Assembly (NCBI GenBank): GCA_002787695.1
Contig: PCXL01000026.1
Span: 1-56,891 of the forward strand
DNA length: 56,891 bases
Direction: 5' to 3'
Origin: Candidatus Zambryskibacteria bacterium CG10_big_fil_rev_8_21_14_0_10_42_12
GTDB lineage: Bacteria > Patescibacteriota > Minisyncoccia > Phycocordibacterales > 1-14-0-10-42-12
Shown here: one piece after another, positions 22,280-31,022 of the stretch
Layout of the letters: every line of letters starts with the position of its first letter
Position numbering within the stretch: position 1 is the stretch's first letter
Program-made: the position numbers and the translations under genes
Notes under the pieces: model-generated
Told to the model about the DNA's origin: nothing
Database searches by the model: none
The model's input: the letters and a program-made list of their open reading frames with translations, nothing else

Positions 22280-22281
22280 AT

Positions 22282-22320
22282 CAAACTGTAAATATCAAAG
22301 TGAAAAATGACAATGTAAAA
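22282..22320. repeat. left degenerate repeat flank of the IVP-family gene at 22300
   Basis: This is an AT-rich stretch of short words (TGTAAATATCAAA, AATGTAAAATTTAAAAC) that runs into the first codons of the gene. The inverse words occur after the gene at 22675-22722. Confidence 0.6.
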
Positions 22321-22671
22321 TTTAAAACTGAATTCAAAACACGAATATATAACTTTGTTTTACGTTTAATAAAATTCATAGACAAATTACCCAAGGATAC
22401 GATTTCGTCTGTCATATCTCAACAATTGATACGAAGTGGAACAAGTATTTTGGCAAATTATGTAGAAGCAAATTCTGCAAGTTCACGAAAAGATTTCACA
22501 AACTTTTTTACGCATTCATTAAAATCTGCGAATGAATCTAAGGTTTGGCTCACATTACTGCGCGACACAAACAAAGGAAATAAAGATGAAATTGAGTGGT
22601 TATTGAAAGAATTAACAGAAATTGCTAACATCCTTGCAACAAGTATTCTTACTTTAAAAGGTAAAAAATAA
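22300..22671 (+). CDS. four-helix bundle protein (23S rRNA IVP/S23 family)
   Basis: This 123-residue all-helical protein has the family core VLRLIKFIDKLPKDTISSVISQQLIRSGTSILANYVEANSASSRKDFTNFFTHSLKSANESKVWL and an amphipathic C-terminal helix ending ILTLKGKK. The family was first found encoded in intervening sequences of 23S rRNA genes; its biochemical role is unknown. The GTG start lies within an AT-rich degenerate repeat that encodes the first residues. The gene sits between ruvB and yebC and is bracketed by inverted repeats of the same words, which suggests insertion as a cassette. Confidence 0.88.
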   Translation: MKNDNVKFKTEFKTRIYNFVLRLIKFIDKLPKDTISSVISQQLIRSGTSILANYVEANSASSRKDFTNFFTHSLKSANESKVWLTLLRDTNKGNKDEIEWLLKELTEIANILATSILTLKGKK

Positions 22672-22674
22672 TTT

Positions 22675-22722
22675 TAAAGTTTGAACTGTAACTTTGAGTT
22701 TTGATTTTTAATATTTACATTT
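22675..22722. repeat. right degenerate repeat flank of the IVP-family gene at 22300
   Basis: Short words TTTAAAGTTTGAACTG, AACTTTGAGTTTTGA and AATATTTACATTT are approximate reverse complements of those on the left flank and fill the whole gap to yebC. Confidence 0.6.
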
Positions 22723-22725
22723 CCT

Positions 22726-23256
22726 ATGAGTGGACATAATAAATGGTCAAAAATAAAAAATAAGAAAGCGGTTACAGATGCTAAAAAAAGTAAAATATTT
22801 ACTAAGTTATTACGCATGATTTCTGTTGAAGCTAAAATAGCACAGGGTAATATTGACTCTCCTGGTGTTCGCACTGCTATAGAAAAAGCACGTGCCGCAA
22901 ATGTACCTAACGATAATATCCTTCGCGCTGTTAAAAAAGCGAGTGAATCTGGCGGTGAAAACCTGGAATCAGTGACCTATGAAAGCTACGGTCCAGGAGG
23001 ATGCGCGTTGATAATTGATGGCTTAACATCAAATCGCAATAAAGCTGCTGCCGAAATCAAGCATATTCTCTCAAAAAACGGCTACGAACTTGCCGCACCA
23101 GGTAGTGCTCAGTGGGCATTCACAAAAAAAGATGGTGAATGGATTCCAAATGACACAATGGAGTTAGAAGATGTAGACCTTGAAAAGCTAGAGAGGCTCG
23201 TTGATGAACTTGAAGATAACGACGAAGTGCAGTCTGTCTACACAAACGTGTCCTAA
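22726..23256 (+). CDS. yebC: YebC/PmpR-family protein
   Basis: This 176-residue protein has the family start SGHNKWSKIKNKKAVTDAKKSKIFTKLLRMISVEAK and the strand-turn region YESYGPGGCALIIDGLTSNRNKAAAEIKHILSKNG. It is shorter than the usual 240 residues because the C-terminal domain is trimmed (ends NDEVQSVYTNVS). YebC proteins have been described as transcriptional regulators and, more recently, as ribosome-associated translation factors at difficult sequences. It lies next to ruvC, as in many bacteria. Confidence 0.93.
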   Translation: MSGHNKWSKIKNKKAVTDAKKSKIFTKLLRMISVEAKIAQGNIDSPGVRTAIEKARAANVPNDNILRAVKKASESGGENLESVTYESYGPGGCALIIDGLTSNRNKAAAEIKHILSKNGYELAAPGSAQWAFTKKDGEWIPNDTMELEDVDLEKLERLVDELEDNDEVQSVYTNVS

Positions 23257-23273
23257 CAGAGTAAGCTTAATCA

Positions 23274-23768
23274 ATGAGAGTTCTTGGTATAGACCCTGGA
23301 TATGACCGACTTGGAGTTGCAGTTCTCGAACGAAACGGATCAAAAGAACACATATTGTTTTCTGACTGTCTAATCACAAACCGTAAAGAAAGCCATGCAA
23401 AACGACTTTCTTTTATTGGAGTAGAGATAAAAAAAATTATTGAAACCTGGCAACCTGAATATGTCGCTATTGAAAAGCTTTTTTTCAATCAAAACATTAC
23501 AAACGGCATCAAAGTCGCGGAGGTACGAGGTGTGGTTATATATGAATCACACTTGGCCGAGTGCATTATCTGTGAATATGGACCTCAGGAAATCAAAGTT
23601 GCGGTAACAGGTTACGGGAGAAGTGACAAAGCTTCAATCATCGCCATGGTTAAACGTATTACCGGTATCTCAAAGCCAAAAGTGCTCGATGATGAATACG
23701 ATGCAATCGCCATTGGTATCACCTGTTTAGCACATGAAGGCAGTGTGAAAAAGTCATTGTCCACATAG
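23274..23768 (+). CDS. ruvC: Holliday junction resolvase RuvC
   Basis: RuvC is the dimeric endonuclease that resolves RuvAB-bound junctions. This 164-residue protein carries the four acidic catalytic positions: Asp in RVLGIDPGYDRLG, Glu in YVAIEKLFFNQN, and the paired C-terminal Asp of KVLDDEYDAIAIGITC. The conserved FFNQN and PQEIKVAVTGYGRSDKASI segments are present. It starts 17 nt after yebC and probably shares its transcript. Confidence 0.95.
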   Translation: MRVLGIDPGYDRLGVAVLERNGSKEHILFSDCLITNRKESHAKRLSFIGVEIKKIIETWQPEYVAIEKLFFNQNITNGIKVAEVRGVVIYESHLAECIICEYGPQEIKVAVTGYGRSDKASIIAMVKRITGISKPKVLDDEYDAIAIGITCLAHEGSVKKSLST

Positions 23769-23854
23769 CTAATTTTGGGTATTTACAAAAAATTACACTT
23801 TGCTATAAATATGGCATCCCGTACTCGGGTATTATCAACTAGGCATCAATACAC

Positions 23855-23980
23855 ATGCTTACATACGAAGAATACAAAACTATCGTAGCAGAGGATGAAG
23901 AGGAGGAATTTAATGGTGATGATTTCGCAGATGACGCTGACATCGGAGACGACGACAGCGACGAGGACGAAGAGATGTAG
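23855..23980 (+). CDS. 41-residue acidic protein
   Basis: The opening MLTYEEYKTIVAEDEEEEF is followed by a run of Asp/Glu; more than half of the residues are acidic and there are no hydrophobic segments. It could be a disordered, nucleic-acid-mimic or ion-binding peptide; this is inference. A TATAAA box with a -35-like TTTACA 16 bp upstream gives a leader of about 35 nt that contains a CCCG/CGGG stem. A strong bidirectional terminator follows the stop. Confidence 0.65.
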   Translation: MLTYEEYKTIVAEDEEEEFNGDDFADDADIGDDDSDEDEEM

Positions 23981-23989
23981 TATGCACTC

Positions 23990-24026
23990 ATAACAAAATA
24001 CCCCGCAGTGCGGGGTATTTTGTTAT
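23990..24026. terminator. bidirectional terminator between the acidic gene and tyrS
   Basis: An 18-bp perfect inverted repeat (23990-24007 with 24009-24026 approximately) has a CCCCGC/GCGGGG core flanked by AAAATA/TATTTT, working on both strands. The tyrS stop codon lies inside it. Confidence 0.9.
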
Positions 24027-25447
24027 GAACCTATTTTAATTTTTACAAAACGATACTTACCAACTTTTAGAGATATATCTGCGCTTACTGTCGACGCAGG
24101 ATCAGTTATTTTTTCACCAGAATCAAGATTAGTGATCGCATTATCGTTCACCAGTCGTCGCCACTCTGTTTTTGAGGACACAATACCAGCCTCTGCAAGT
24201 ACGTCTCCTAAAGCACTCTCTTTTGTTACAACAATTTCTTTCATGTCTTCTGGAGTACCACCCTTAGAGAACGTGTTCTCAAATGCCTCCTCCGCAGCAG
24301 CTGATGCTGTAGAACCATGGTAAATGGTTACAATTTCTTCGGCCAATCTTTTTTTAATGTCTTTAGGATTAACCTTTCCTGATTCACTATCTTCAATCAT
24401 CTTTTCGATTTCATCGAGTGGCGTGTAGGTACATAACGTAAAGTATTCTTTCATCACATGATCCGGAATAGACATAACCTTGCCATACATATCATGTGGC
24501 TCATCAGTAATAGCAATGTAGTTATCCAAACTCTTACTCATCTTTTCTTTACCGTCAGTGCCTCGCAAGATGTTGAATGACATAACAGCTTGTTCTTCCA
24601 TTTTGTTGAGTCTCATGATGTCACGCCCCATGAGCATGTTAAAGGTTTGATCATTCCCGCCAACTTCCATATCGCATGACCCATAAATTTTTGAAAGAAT
24701 AACTGAATCAATCCCTTGCATAACCGGATAGAGCATTTCATGCATATAGAGACTTTCTCCTTTTGTAAGACGCTCTTGGAACATGTCGCGCTCAATGAGA
24801 CGAGCATGAGTGATATGTCTTAGTGTCCAAAGGATATTACTAAAACTAACTGATTCAACTTTTTTATGTTTCAAATGTGTCACCTGCATTCTTGTTCCTT
24901 CGTAAATTATTGCTTTGCCAATAGTTGAATTTGGATCAATAGAAACATCATTCACTTTAGAGTCCATGCCCTCTGTTTTTAGATCAAAAGGACTTACAAA
25001 CCAGTCTGAATTTCTCATCCATGTAAAAACTTTTTCATCAGTCTTGAGAATCTTCCCCACTTGGTCAAGGTAAGTTTTCATATTATGTTCTATTTCACTC
25101 TGATCAATTTCTGGGCGAACCTTACTTTTACCTGTCGGGTCTCCAATTGTTCCTGTAAAATCTCCAATTAAAAAAATAACTTTACATCCAATATCCTGAA
25201 AAGCTCGGAGAGATTTGAGTACTACTGCGTGACCTAAATGTATATCAGGTCGTGTAGGATCAACTCCAAACTTAATGAAAATGTCTTTGGTATACTCGCC
25301 AGTAAGCTTACTGATAAGCTTGTTCTTAAAGGAATTTTCTGGATCAATAAAAGACTCCGCGCCACGCGAGAGTAACTCATCAACTTTTTTCTCTGCATCT
25401 TTACGTTCCATGCTCTCAAATGTACCATGCGAAGTGATTTTTGGCAC
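24023..25447 (-). CDS. tyrS: tyrosyl-tRNA synthetase
   Basis: TyrS charges tRNA-Tyr. This 474-residue class I synthetase has the HIGH-type motif DIHLGHAVVL (about residues 69-78), the tyrosine-site segment GGNDQTFNMLMGRD, the KMSKS loop (EKMSKSLDN near residue 302), and a C-terminal S4 domain (ALGDVLAEAGIVSSKTEWRRLVNDNAI). The start is a GTG at 25445-25447, chosen because a TATACC -10 lies 6 nt upstream; ATG 25411 is an alternative. It is transcribed divergently from the PBP gene across only 21 bp. Confidence 0.95.
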   Translation of the reverse strand: MPKITSHGTFESMERKDAEKKVDELLSRGAESFIDPENSFKNKLISKLTGEYTKDIFIKFGVDPTRPDIHLGHAVVLKSLRAFQDIGCKVIFLIGDFTGTIGDPTGKSKVRPEIDQSEIEHNMKTYLDQVGKILKTDEKVFTWMRNSDWFVSPFDLKTEGMDSKVNDVSIDPNSTIGKAIIYEGTRMQVTHLKHKKVESVSFSNILWTLRHITHARLIERDMFQERLTKGESLYMHEMLYPVMQGIDSVILSKIYGSCDMEVGGNDQTFNMLMGRDIMRLNKMEEQAVMSFNILRGTDGKEKMSKSLDNYIAITDEPHDMYGKVMSIPDHVMKEYFTLCTYTPLDEIEKMIEDSESGKVNPKDIKKRLAEEIVTIYHGSTASAAAEEAFENTFSKGGTPEDMKEIVVTKESALGDVLAEAGIVSSKTEWRRLVNDNAITNLDSGEKITDPASTVSADISLKVGKYRFVKIKIGS

Positions 25448-25453
25448 ATATAT

Positions 25454-25461
25454 GGTATAGT
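25454..25461. promoter_or_regulatory. overlapping divergent -10 boxes of tyrS and the PBP gene
   Basis: On the plus strand TATAGT (25456-25461) lies 7 nt before the PBP ATG. On the minus strand TATACC (25459-25454) lies 6 nt before the tyrS GTG. The two hexamers share the same four TATA base pairs, so RNA polymerase can use only one direction at a time. Confidence 0.6.
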
Positions 25462-25468
25462 TTCCTAG

Positions 25469-27961
25469 ATGATGTTTTGGAAGCGTTTATCAAAGGATGC
25501 GCGTCGCAATATTCTCTTTGCATCAATATCAGGAATCGCCCTTGTAGGAGGCGGTCTTTTGTTGTGGATCGCCAGTTTTGATATCCCTACTCTTGAGAAT
25601 TTTGCAGATCGAAAGGTTACCCAATCAACAAAAATATACGACCGCACAGGGGAAGTTCTTCTTTACGACGTTTTTAATAATATAAAGCGCACTGTTGTTC
25701 CTTTCGAAGACATATCCCCTTACGCAAAACAGGCAGCGATTGCTATTGAAGATAAAAACTTTTACGAACACAATGGTATTCAAATTTCTGCATTCTTACG
25801 AGCTGTTTTTGTAAATGTTCTTTCTTTCGAATTTAGCCAAGGCGGATCAACTATTACCCAGCAGGTTGTAAAAAACTCTCTGCTGACAACTGACAAGTTA
25901 ATTTCTCGAAAACTTAAAGAATGGGTACTTGCAACAAAAATTGAAAAAATTCTCACCAAAGATGAGATTTTAAGCTTGTATCTCAATGAAATTCCTTATG
26001 GTGGAAGTATTTATGGTATTGAGGAAGCGAGTCAGTCATTCTTCAACAAAAGCGCAAAAGACTTAACACTCCCTGAAGCAGCATACCTTGCAGCCCTGCC
26101 GCAAGCACCTACATATTACTCGCCTTATGGAGAACATGTAGATAAGCTTGAGGCAAGAAAAAATTTGGTGCTTAAAGAAATGGTGGAAGTTGGTTTTATT
26201 ACCGAAGAGGAATATGAGACGGCCAGAAAAGTTCAGGTTGAGTTTGCACCACAAAGTGATCGTGGTATTAAGGCTCCACACTTTGTTATGTACGTTCGTG
26301 AATATTTGGAAAAAAAATACGGACCCGGTGTGCTTGAAAATGGAGGTTTGCGTGTAATCACCACCCTTGACTATGAACTTCAAGAGAAAGCAGAAGAACT
26401 CGCACTCAAACACGCGCTTTCAAACGAACAAAACTACAACGCTGAGAATATCGGACTTGTTGCTATTGATCCTAAAACAGGTGGCGTCCTTGCAATGGTA
26501 GGATCTCGTAACTACTTTGATGAAGATATAGATGGTAACTTCAATATTACAACTGCCTATAGACAACCAGGTTCTGCGTTTAAACCTTTCGCATATACCG
26601 CAGCCTTTCAAAAAGGCTACACACCAGAAACGATCTTGTTTGACCTCCCAACTCAATTCTCTACTACCTGTTCTCCAGAGGGAGTTGGAGAAAATTGTTA
26701 CATGCCAAACAACTACGACAATGTATTTCGTGGTCCAATGACAATGCGAGATGCCCTTGCACAATCAGTGAACATTCCGGCCGTAAAAACACTGTATTTG
26801 GCAGGCATGCGCAACACAATTACTCTGGCTCGTAGTATGGGCGTAACTAATCTTGAAGATTATACTCGCTATGGTCTTACATTAGTGCTTGGAGGTGGTG
26901 AGGTTCGACTACTTGATATGGTGGGTGCATATAGTGTATTTGCAAACGGCGGCATTAAAAATGAAGTTGTTTCAATACTTGAAGTTCGAGATAGAGAGGG
27001 AGAAGTACTTGAAAAATATGAGGAGGATAGAGAAACTGTAATGGATCGTAATGTAGCTCTTATGACAACGGATGTTCTCGCTGATAACGTGGCGCGCGCA
27101 CCAGCTTTTGGGGGTAGCTCTTACCTCAACTTCCCTGGATACCAGGTAGCAGTAAAAACGGGTACCACAAATGATTATCGAGATGCATGGATTATTGGAT
27201 ATACTCCAGGTATTGCTGCTGGTGCATGGGCTGGAAATAATGACAATAGTCCAATGGAAAAACGTGTTGCTGGCTTTATTATTGCTCCCTTCTGGAATGA
27301 ATTTATGCAATATGCACTCACCAAGCTTCCAGATGAACGTTTTGAGACTCCTAATCTTGATTATGGCTATAACATTCACCCTATTCTCCGTGGTAAGTGG
27401 CAAGGAAGTAAGTGGTTTGTAATAGATACAGTTTCAGGAAAACTCGCTACCGAATTTACACCAGAAGAAACAAAACAAGAAACGATCTATGGTCCAATCC
27501 ACTCAATCCTAGGTAATATCAATAAAGACAATCCTCGCGCCCCAAGTGGTACCTCAGAAAACGATGCCCAATTTAATCTATGGGAAGTTCCTGTTCGAAA
27601 ATGGGTACAGAGCCAAAACATAAATGAACAAACATCTGTGAGTATTCCTAATGGTTATGATGATGTCCACACAGAATCAACTCGGCCACGTATTTCAATT
27701 GAAAATCCAAGTAATGGTGCATATATTCCCCGCGACTCATTGGTCCGTGTAGAAATTCGCACAAACAACGACAATATCAGTCGTATCGACTATAGAGTTG
27801 ATGAAAAACTTGTGGGAACAGTTTCCAAAGCACCATTTATCTTCACGTTTAAACCTTCAGACCTAGGGATTGAAGAAGGGGCTCATGAACTTAGTGTTTC
27901 TGTAACTGACAACGTTTTTAATACAAGCACAGACACAATTACATTCAACGTAAGTCTGTAA
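25469..27961 (+). CDS. class A penicillin-binding protein (PBP1a-type)
   Basis: This bifunctional peptidoglycan synthase has 830 residues. A membrane anchor (about 10-30) is followed by a GT51 glycosyltransferase with IEDKNFYEHNGI, GGSTITQQVVKN, KLKEWVLATKIEKILTKDEILSLYLNEIPYG and EAAYLAALPQAPTYYSP. The transpeptidase has SxxK in RQPGSAFKPF (near residue 368), SVNIPAV and KTGTTNDYRDAW (near 563). A C-terminal Ig-like domain (PRISIENPSNGAYIPRD onward, last about 90 residues) probably reaches into the cell wall. A TATAGT box 7 nt upstream indicates a leaderless mRNA. Confidence 0.94.
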   Translation: MMFWKRLSKDARRNILFASISGIALVGGGLLLWIASFDIPTLENFADRKVTQSTKIYDRTGEVLLYDVFNNIKRTVVPFEDISPYAKQAAIAIEDKNFYEHNGIQISAFLRAVFVNVLSFEFSQGGSTITQQVVKNSLLTTDKLISRKLKEWVLATKIEKILTKDEILSLYLNEIPYGGSIYGIEEASQSFFNKSAKDLTLPEAAYLAALPQAPTYYSPYGEHVDKLEARKNLVLKEMVEVGFITEEEYETARKVQVEFAPQSDRGIKAPHFVMYVREYLEKKYGPGVLENGGLRVITTLDYELQEKAEELALKHALSNEQNYNAENIGLVAIDPKTGGVLAMVGSRNYFDEDIDGNFNITTAYRQPGSAFKPFAYTAAFQKGYTPETILFDLPTQFSTTCSPEGVGENCYMPNNYDNVFRGPMTMRDALAQSVNIPAVKTLYLAGMRNTITLARSMGVTNLEDYTRYGLTLVLGGGEVRLLDMVGAYSVFANGGIKNEVVSILEVRDREGEVLEKYEEDRETVMDRNVALMTTDVLADNVARAPAFGGSSYLNFPGYQVAVKTGTTNDYRDAWIIGYTPGIAAGAWAGNNDNSPMEKRVAGFIIAPFWNEFMQYALTKLPDERFETPNLDYGYNIHPILRGKWQGSKWFVIDTVSGKLATEFTPEETKQETIYGPIHSILGNINKDNPRAPSGTSENDAQFNLWEVPVRKWVQSQNINEQTSVSIPNGYDDVHTESTRPRISIENPSNGAYIPRDSLVRVEIRTNNDNISRIDYRVDEKLVGTVSKAPFIFTFKPSDLGIEEGAHELSVSVTDNVFNTSTDTITFNVSL

Positions 27962-28199
27962 TGTGGTTCCCAGCTGTTACCTGAATTTTTTCAAGAATAT
28001 CCTTTTTATGAATTAGAATTTCTTGTTTAATCATAGGGTGCGCTTTAACATACACCACACCCTCCTTTATTTGGATCGAATCTTCATCAAAATTATTCTT
28101 TGTTTTTTCTTTTAAAATACAAAGGATTTCATTTCTGATCTTTTCATCCTCAGAAATTTTCTTAAAAATTTTTCCAAAAAAAGAAGATAAGTTATTCAT
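27945..28199 (-). CDS. small DUF721/DciA-like protein
   Basis: This 84-residue protein contains ILKEKTKNNFDEDSIQIKEGVVYVKAHPMIKQEILIHKKDILEKI, which fits the DUF721/DciA pattern (a strand, VKAHPxxKQEIxIxKKxIL). DciA-type proteins help load the replicative helicase in bacteria without DnaC; that role is an inference supported by its position directly after dnaN. It overlaps dnaN by 8 nt and the 3' end of the convergent PBP gene by 17 nt. Confidence 0.65.
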   Translation of the reverse strand: MNNLSSFFGKIFKKISEDEKIRNEILCILKEKTKNNFDEDSIQIKEGVVYVKAHPMIKQEILIHKKDILEKIQVTAGNHITDLR

Positions 28200-29310
28200 T
28201 CTTTGTCACGAGTGGCATCACAAGATATAGAAATGATTGATTCCCCACCCCACGAATAACCACAGCCTTCCCAATACCATTAAACTCAAGTTTAATAGAA
28301 TCTTCCGGTATTGCGCCTAAAACATCTGATATATATCGAAAATTGAAAGATATGGTCAAAGACTCACCTTCAACTTTTGCTGTTATTTTTGAATTACTCT
28401 CACCAATATCTGTATTTTTCATAAACATTTCAAATACATTATTTTTTGGAGCAATATTAAACTTTAGATGCTGTAACTTATCCGTAAAAACACGTAAAAT
28501 TTTAAGTGCATTCGTAAAATCTTGTTTTAATAATGTAACTTCTGTTTTATATTCCTTTGGAATAATCTGTTTATAATCTGGAAAAGCACTGTCAACTGTA
28601 CGAGATACAACATAGATATCCTCAACAATAAAAGCAACTTGATTATCTTTTACTATTATATCTATGTCCCCTTTTATATCCTGAAAGACTTTTAATACTT
28701 CCAAAATGTTTTTTACAGAAATAAGCATTTTATCGAATTCTTTGTGCTTTTTAAGAGCTATTTTCTTTTCCGCAAGACGAAAAAGGTCGGTCGCCACTGC
28801 AACTAACTCATCATTCTCATTTAAATAATAAAGGATGCTCGATAGTTCAGGTTTTATACTCGAAATAGAAGCGCTATAGAGAACTGATTTTGATAGCTCT
28901 GCAAAATATTGCGCTTTAATAGTAAGACTACTTACCGGATCGGTAATAGTTGGAATGGATGGAAAATCTCCATACGGTACTGTTTTAATCACTCCTTCTG
29001 AAGAACCGGAAATTATCTTTAGATTATTATCTATAGTGAGCTTTATTTCTATTTTTAACACCCCTTGTATTTGGGATATTAGATTCCATAAAACATCTGC
29101 AGGAACGGCAACCTCGCCTTCTTTAAGAACTTTTGCTGGAATTTTAATATCAATACCCAACTCAAGGTTTGTCGCCATAATACTGACACTTTTACCCTCT
29201 GCTTTTATTAATAAGCAGGAAAGAACAGGTAGAGAAACATGTTTACTCGCAATCTTTACACTCTTGTTTAATGCTTCTTTTAAAAGTTCTGTTTGTATCT
29301 CGACATTCAT
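28192..29310 (-). CDS. dnaN: DNA polymerase III beta subunit (sliding clamp)
   Basis: This 372-residue ring clamp keeps the replicative polymerase on DNA. The three-fold domain repeat is recognisable: the N-terminal NKSVKIASKHVSLPVLSCLLIKAEGKSVSIMATNLELGIDI, the middle-domain LVAVATDLFRLAEKKI, and the C-terminus ending NQSFLYLVMPLVTKNE, the usual VMPL(R) clamp end. It is transcribed in the same direction as dnaA with the candidate origin between them. Confidence 0.96.
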   Translation of the reverse strand: MNVEIQTELLKEALNKSVKIASKHVSLPVLSCLLIKAEGKSVSIMATNLELGIDIKIPAKVLKEGEVAVPADVLWNLISQIQGVLKIEIKLTIDNNLKIISGSSEGVIKTVPYGDFPSIPTITDPVSSLTIKAQYFAELSKSVLYSASISSIKPELSSILYYLNENDELVAVATDLFRLAEKKIALKKHKEFDKMLISVKNILEVLKVFQDIKGDIDIIVKDNQVAFIVEDIYVVSRTVDSAFPDYKQIIPKEYKTEVTLLKQDFTNALKILRVFTDKLQHLKFNIAPKNNVFEMFMKNTDIGESNSKITAKVEGESLTISFNFRYISDVLGAIPEDSIKLEFNGIGKAVVIRGVGNQSFLYLVMPLVTKNE

Positions 29311-29531
29311 ATGTGGGTAATTCTTTTTAAAAATCTAATTATTATTATTAGGGGTGTGGAATGTGTGGAATATAAAAACACCCTTATTTATAGCTCTATA
29401 TGAGAAGGTTGTTATTAACATTAAACTCATACTATTAGACCTTATTATTAAACTTACTCCAAATTGTAAATTTGTCCAAACCTATTCACAACCTTACCCA
29501 AGGTTTATACCTATAGATATTCACACCTTAT
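29311..29531. other. candidate chromosomal replication origin (oriC)
   Basis: This gene-free AT-rich stretch lies between dnaA and dnaN, beside rpmH-rnpA-yidC-khpB, the classic origin neighbourhood. DnaA-box-like 9-mers are TTATCTACA (29528-29536, overlapping the dnaA stop), TATTCACA at 29483-29490 and 29518-29525, and inverted TGTGGAATG and TGTGGAATA as a direct pair at 29355-29372. The AT-rich middle could be the unwinding region. Confidence 0.55.
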
Positions 29532-30884
29532 CTACATAATATTAGTTAGTATTCCACGTATTTGATCAAGTTCTTGTGTAAGGGAGGGATCTTTTTTAAT
29601 GTCTACTTTAATTTTTTCACAAGAGTGAATCACAGTTGTATGGTCTCTTCCTCCTAATTTTTGTCCAATTGAAGGAAATGAAATATTAAAATCCTCACGA
29701 AGAATATACATGATCACTTGGCGAGGTTTTATAATTTCTTTTTTTCTCGTTTTCTCGTAAATACTCTCTTCATTAATCCCATAATACTCTGAGATTGTCT
29801 TTACCACATCTTTAACAGAGACAATTTTCTTTGGTCGCGCACTGTTTCGTACCAATTCTCGTACTTCATTAAGAGATAAAACACGATCTTTAAGGTCAGT
29901 TTGAATGAAAATTGTATTAAGAACACCCTCAATTTCCCGAATGTTACTCGCAATATAAGTAGCAAGGAAATCAATAACGTCTGGGTGTAGGTTATATCCT
30001 CGTAATTGTGCTTTAGATTTAATAATAGCCATTCGAGATTCATGATCTGGAATTGGGATATCAACAATCATACCGGATCCAAAGCGAGAAATTAGTCTGC
30101 TTTCAAGTCCAGGAATGAAATTAGGGTGTTTATCCGAAGAAAATACAATTTGTTTATTACTATCATGAAAAGCATTGAATAGGTGGAATAATTCTTCCTG
30201 CATTTTTTCCTTACTAGAGAAGAATTGGATGTCATCCATAATCAAGACATCATATTTCCTGTATTTTTCCTTAAATTCAGCAATTTTATTTGTCTGAAGG
30301 GCTTTTACGTAATCTTGTCCAAATTTCTCAGACGTAATGTAATAAATACGCTTTTCAGGATTCTTCTTCTTTATCTCATTTCCAATAGCTTGAATAAGGT
30401 GGGTTTTACCGTGACCAGTATTTCCATGGATAAAAAATGGATTATAACCAATACCAGGGTTTTTAATAACGGCTTGTGCTGCAGCGTGAGCCAGTTCGTT
30501 GAAAGATCCAATAATAAACGTATCAAATGTATATCGAGGGTTAAGGTTGTCTTCTTTATTTACATAATGGTCGTGGAGAGGTAACTCTTGAGATCGTTTA
30601 CTTTCAGGAACCTTGTCATCTAAATGACGTCTCATATCCCCTTTTATGACGACATATTTTAAAGAATGGATTCCTTCAAAATTTTCACGAAGAGTTTTAA
30701 GAATTAGTTGGTTAAATTTATTGGCGAGCCATTCTTCAACAAACGCGTTTGGAACACCGATATTCACAACCCCATCTTCAATCTTTACAATACATGTATC
30801 CTTAAACCATGTCTGGAAATTAGGCTTGGAAATTTCCTTTTCAATAAATGAGAGAGCAGTTGTCCACATATCCTGAGTATTCAT
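29532..30884 (-). CDS. dnaA: chromosomal replication initiator DnaA
   Basis: This 450-residue initiator has domain I (MWTTALSFIEKEISKPNFQTWFKDT), a short linker, and an AAA+ domain with YTFDTFIIGSFNELAHAAA, Walker A IHGNTGHGKTHLIQAIG (about residue 160; most bacteria have GGVGLGKT) and Walker B VLIMDDIQFF. Domain IV carries the DnaA-box-binding GGRDHTTVIHS. ATG 30884 is chosen because TATAAT lies 7 nt upstream; the longer frame would start inside the promoter. Confidence 0.97.
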   Translation of the reverse strand: MNTQDMWTTALSFIEKEISKPNFQTWFKDTCIVKIEDGVVNIGVPNAFVEEWLANKFNQLILKTLRENFEGIHSLKYVVIKGDMRRHLDDKVPESKRSQELPLHDHYVNKEDNLNPRYTFDTFIIGSFNELAHAAAQAVIKNPGIGYNPFFIHGNTGHGKTHLIQAIGNEIKKKNPEKRIYYITSEKFGQDYVKALQTNKIAEFKEKYRKYDVLIMDDIQFFSSKEKMQEELFHLFNAFHDSNKQIVFSSDKHPNFIPGLESRLISRFGSGMIVDIPIPDHESRMAIIKSKAQLRGYNLHPDVIDFLATYIASNIREIEGVLNTIFIQTDLKDRVLSLNEVRELVRNSARPKKIVSVKDVVKTISEYYGINEESIYEKTRKKEIIKPRQVIMYILREDFNISFPSIGQKLGGRDHTTVIHSCEKIKVDIKKDPSLTQELDQIRGILTNIM

Positions 30885-30986
30885 GGATACTATTATACGC
30901 ATCACACACCCTCACTACACTTGAGTGCTCTCTATATCTATGTTCATACTATTTTATAGAGGTAATAAAGAGCTATTACATGGATA

Positions 30987-31015
30987 TTGAAAAAAAAGAA
31001 ATATCACGGTATAGT
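30987..31015 (+). promoter_or_regulatory. promoter of rpmH-rnpA (leaderless)
   Basis: TTGAAA (30987-30992) and TATAGT (31010-31015) are 17 bp apart; the rpmH ATG follows the -10 by 7 nt, so the message would begin at the start codon. Confidence 0.7.
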
Positions 31016-31022
31016 AGTGCCG

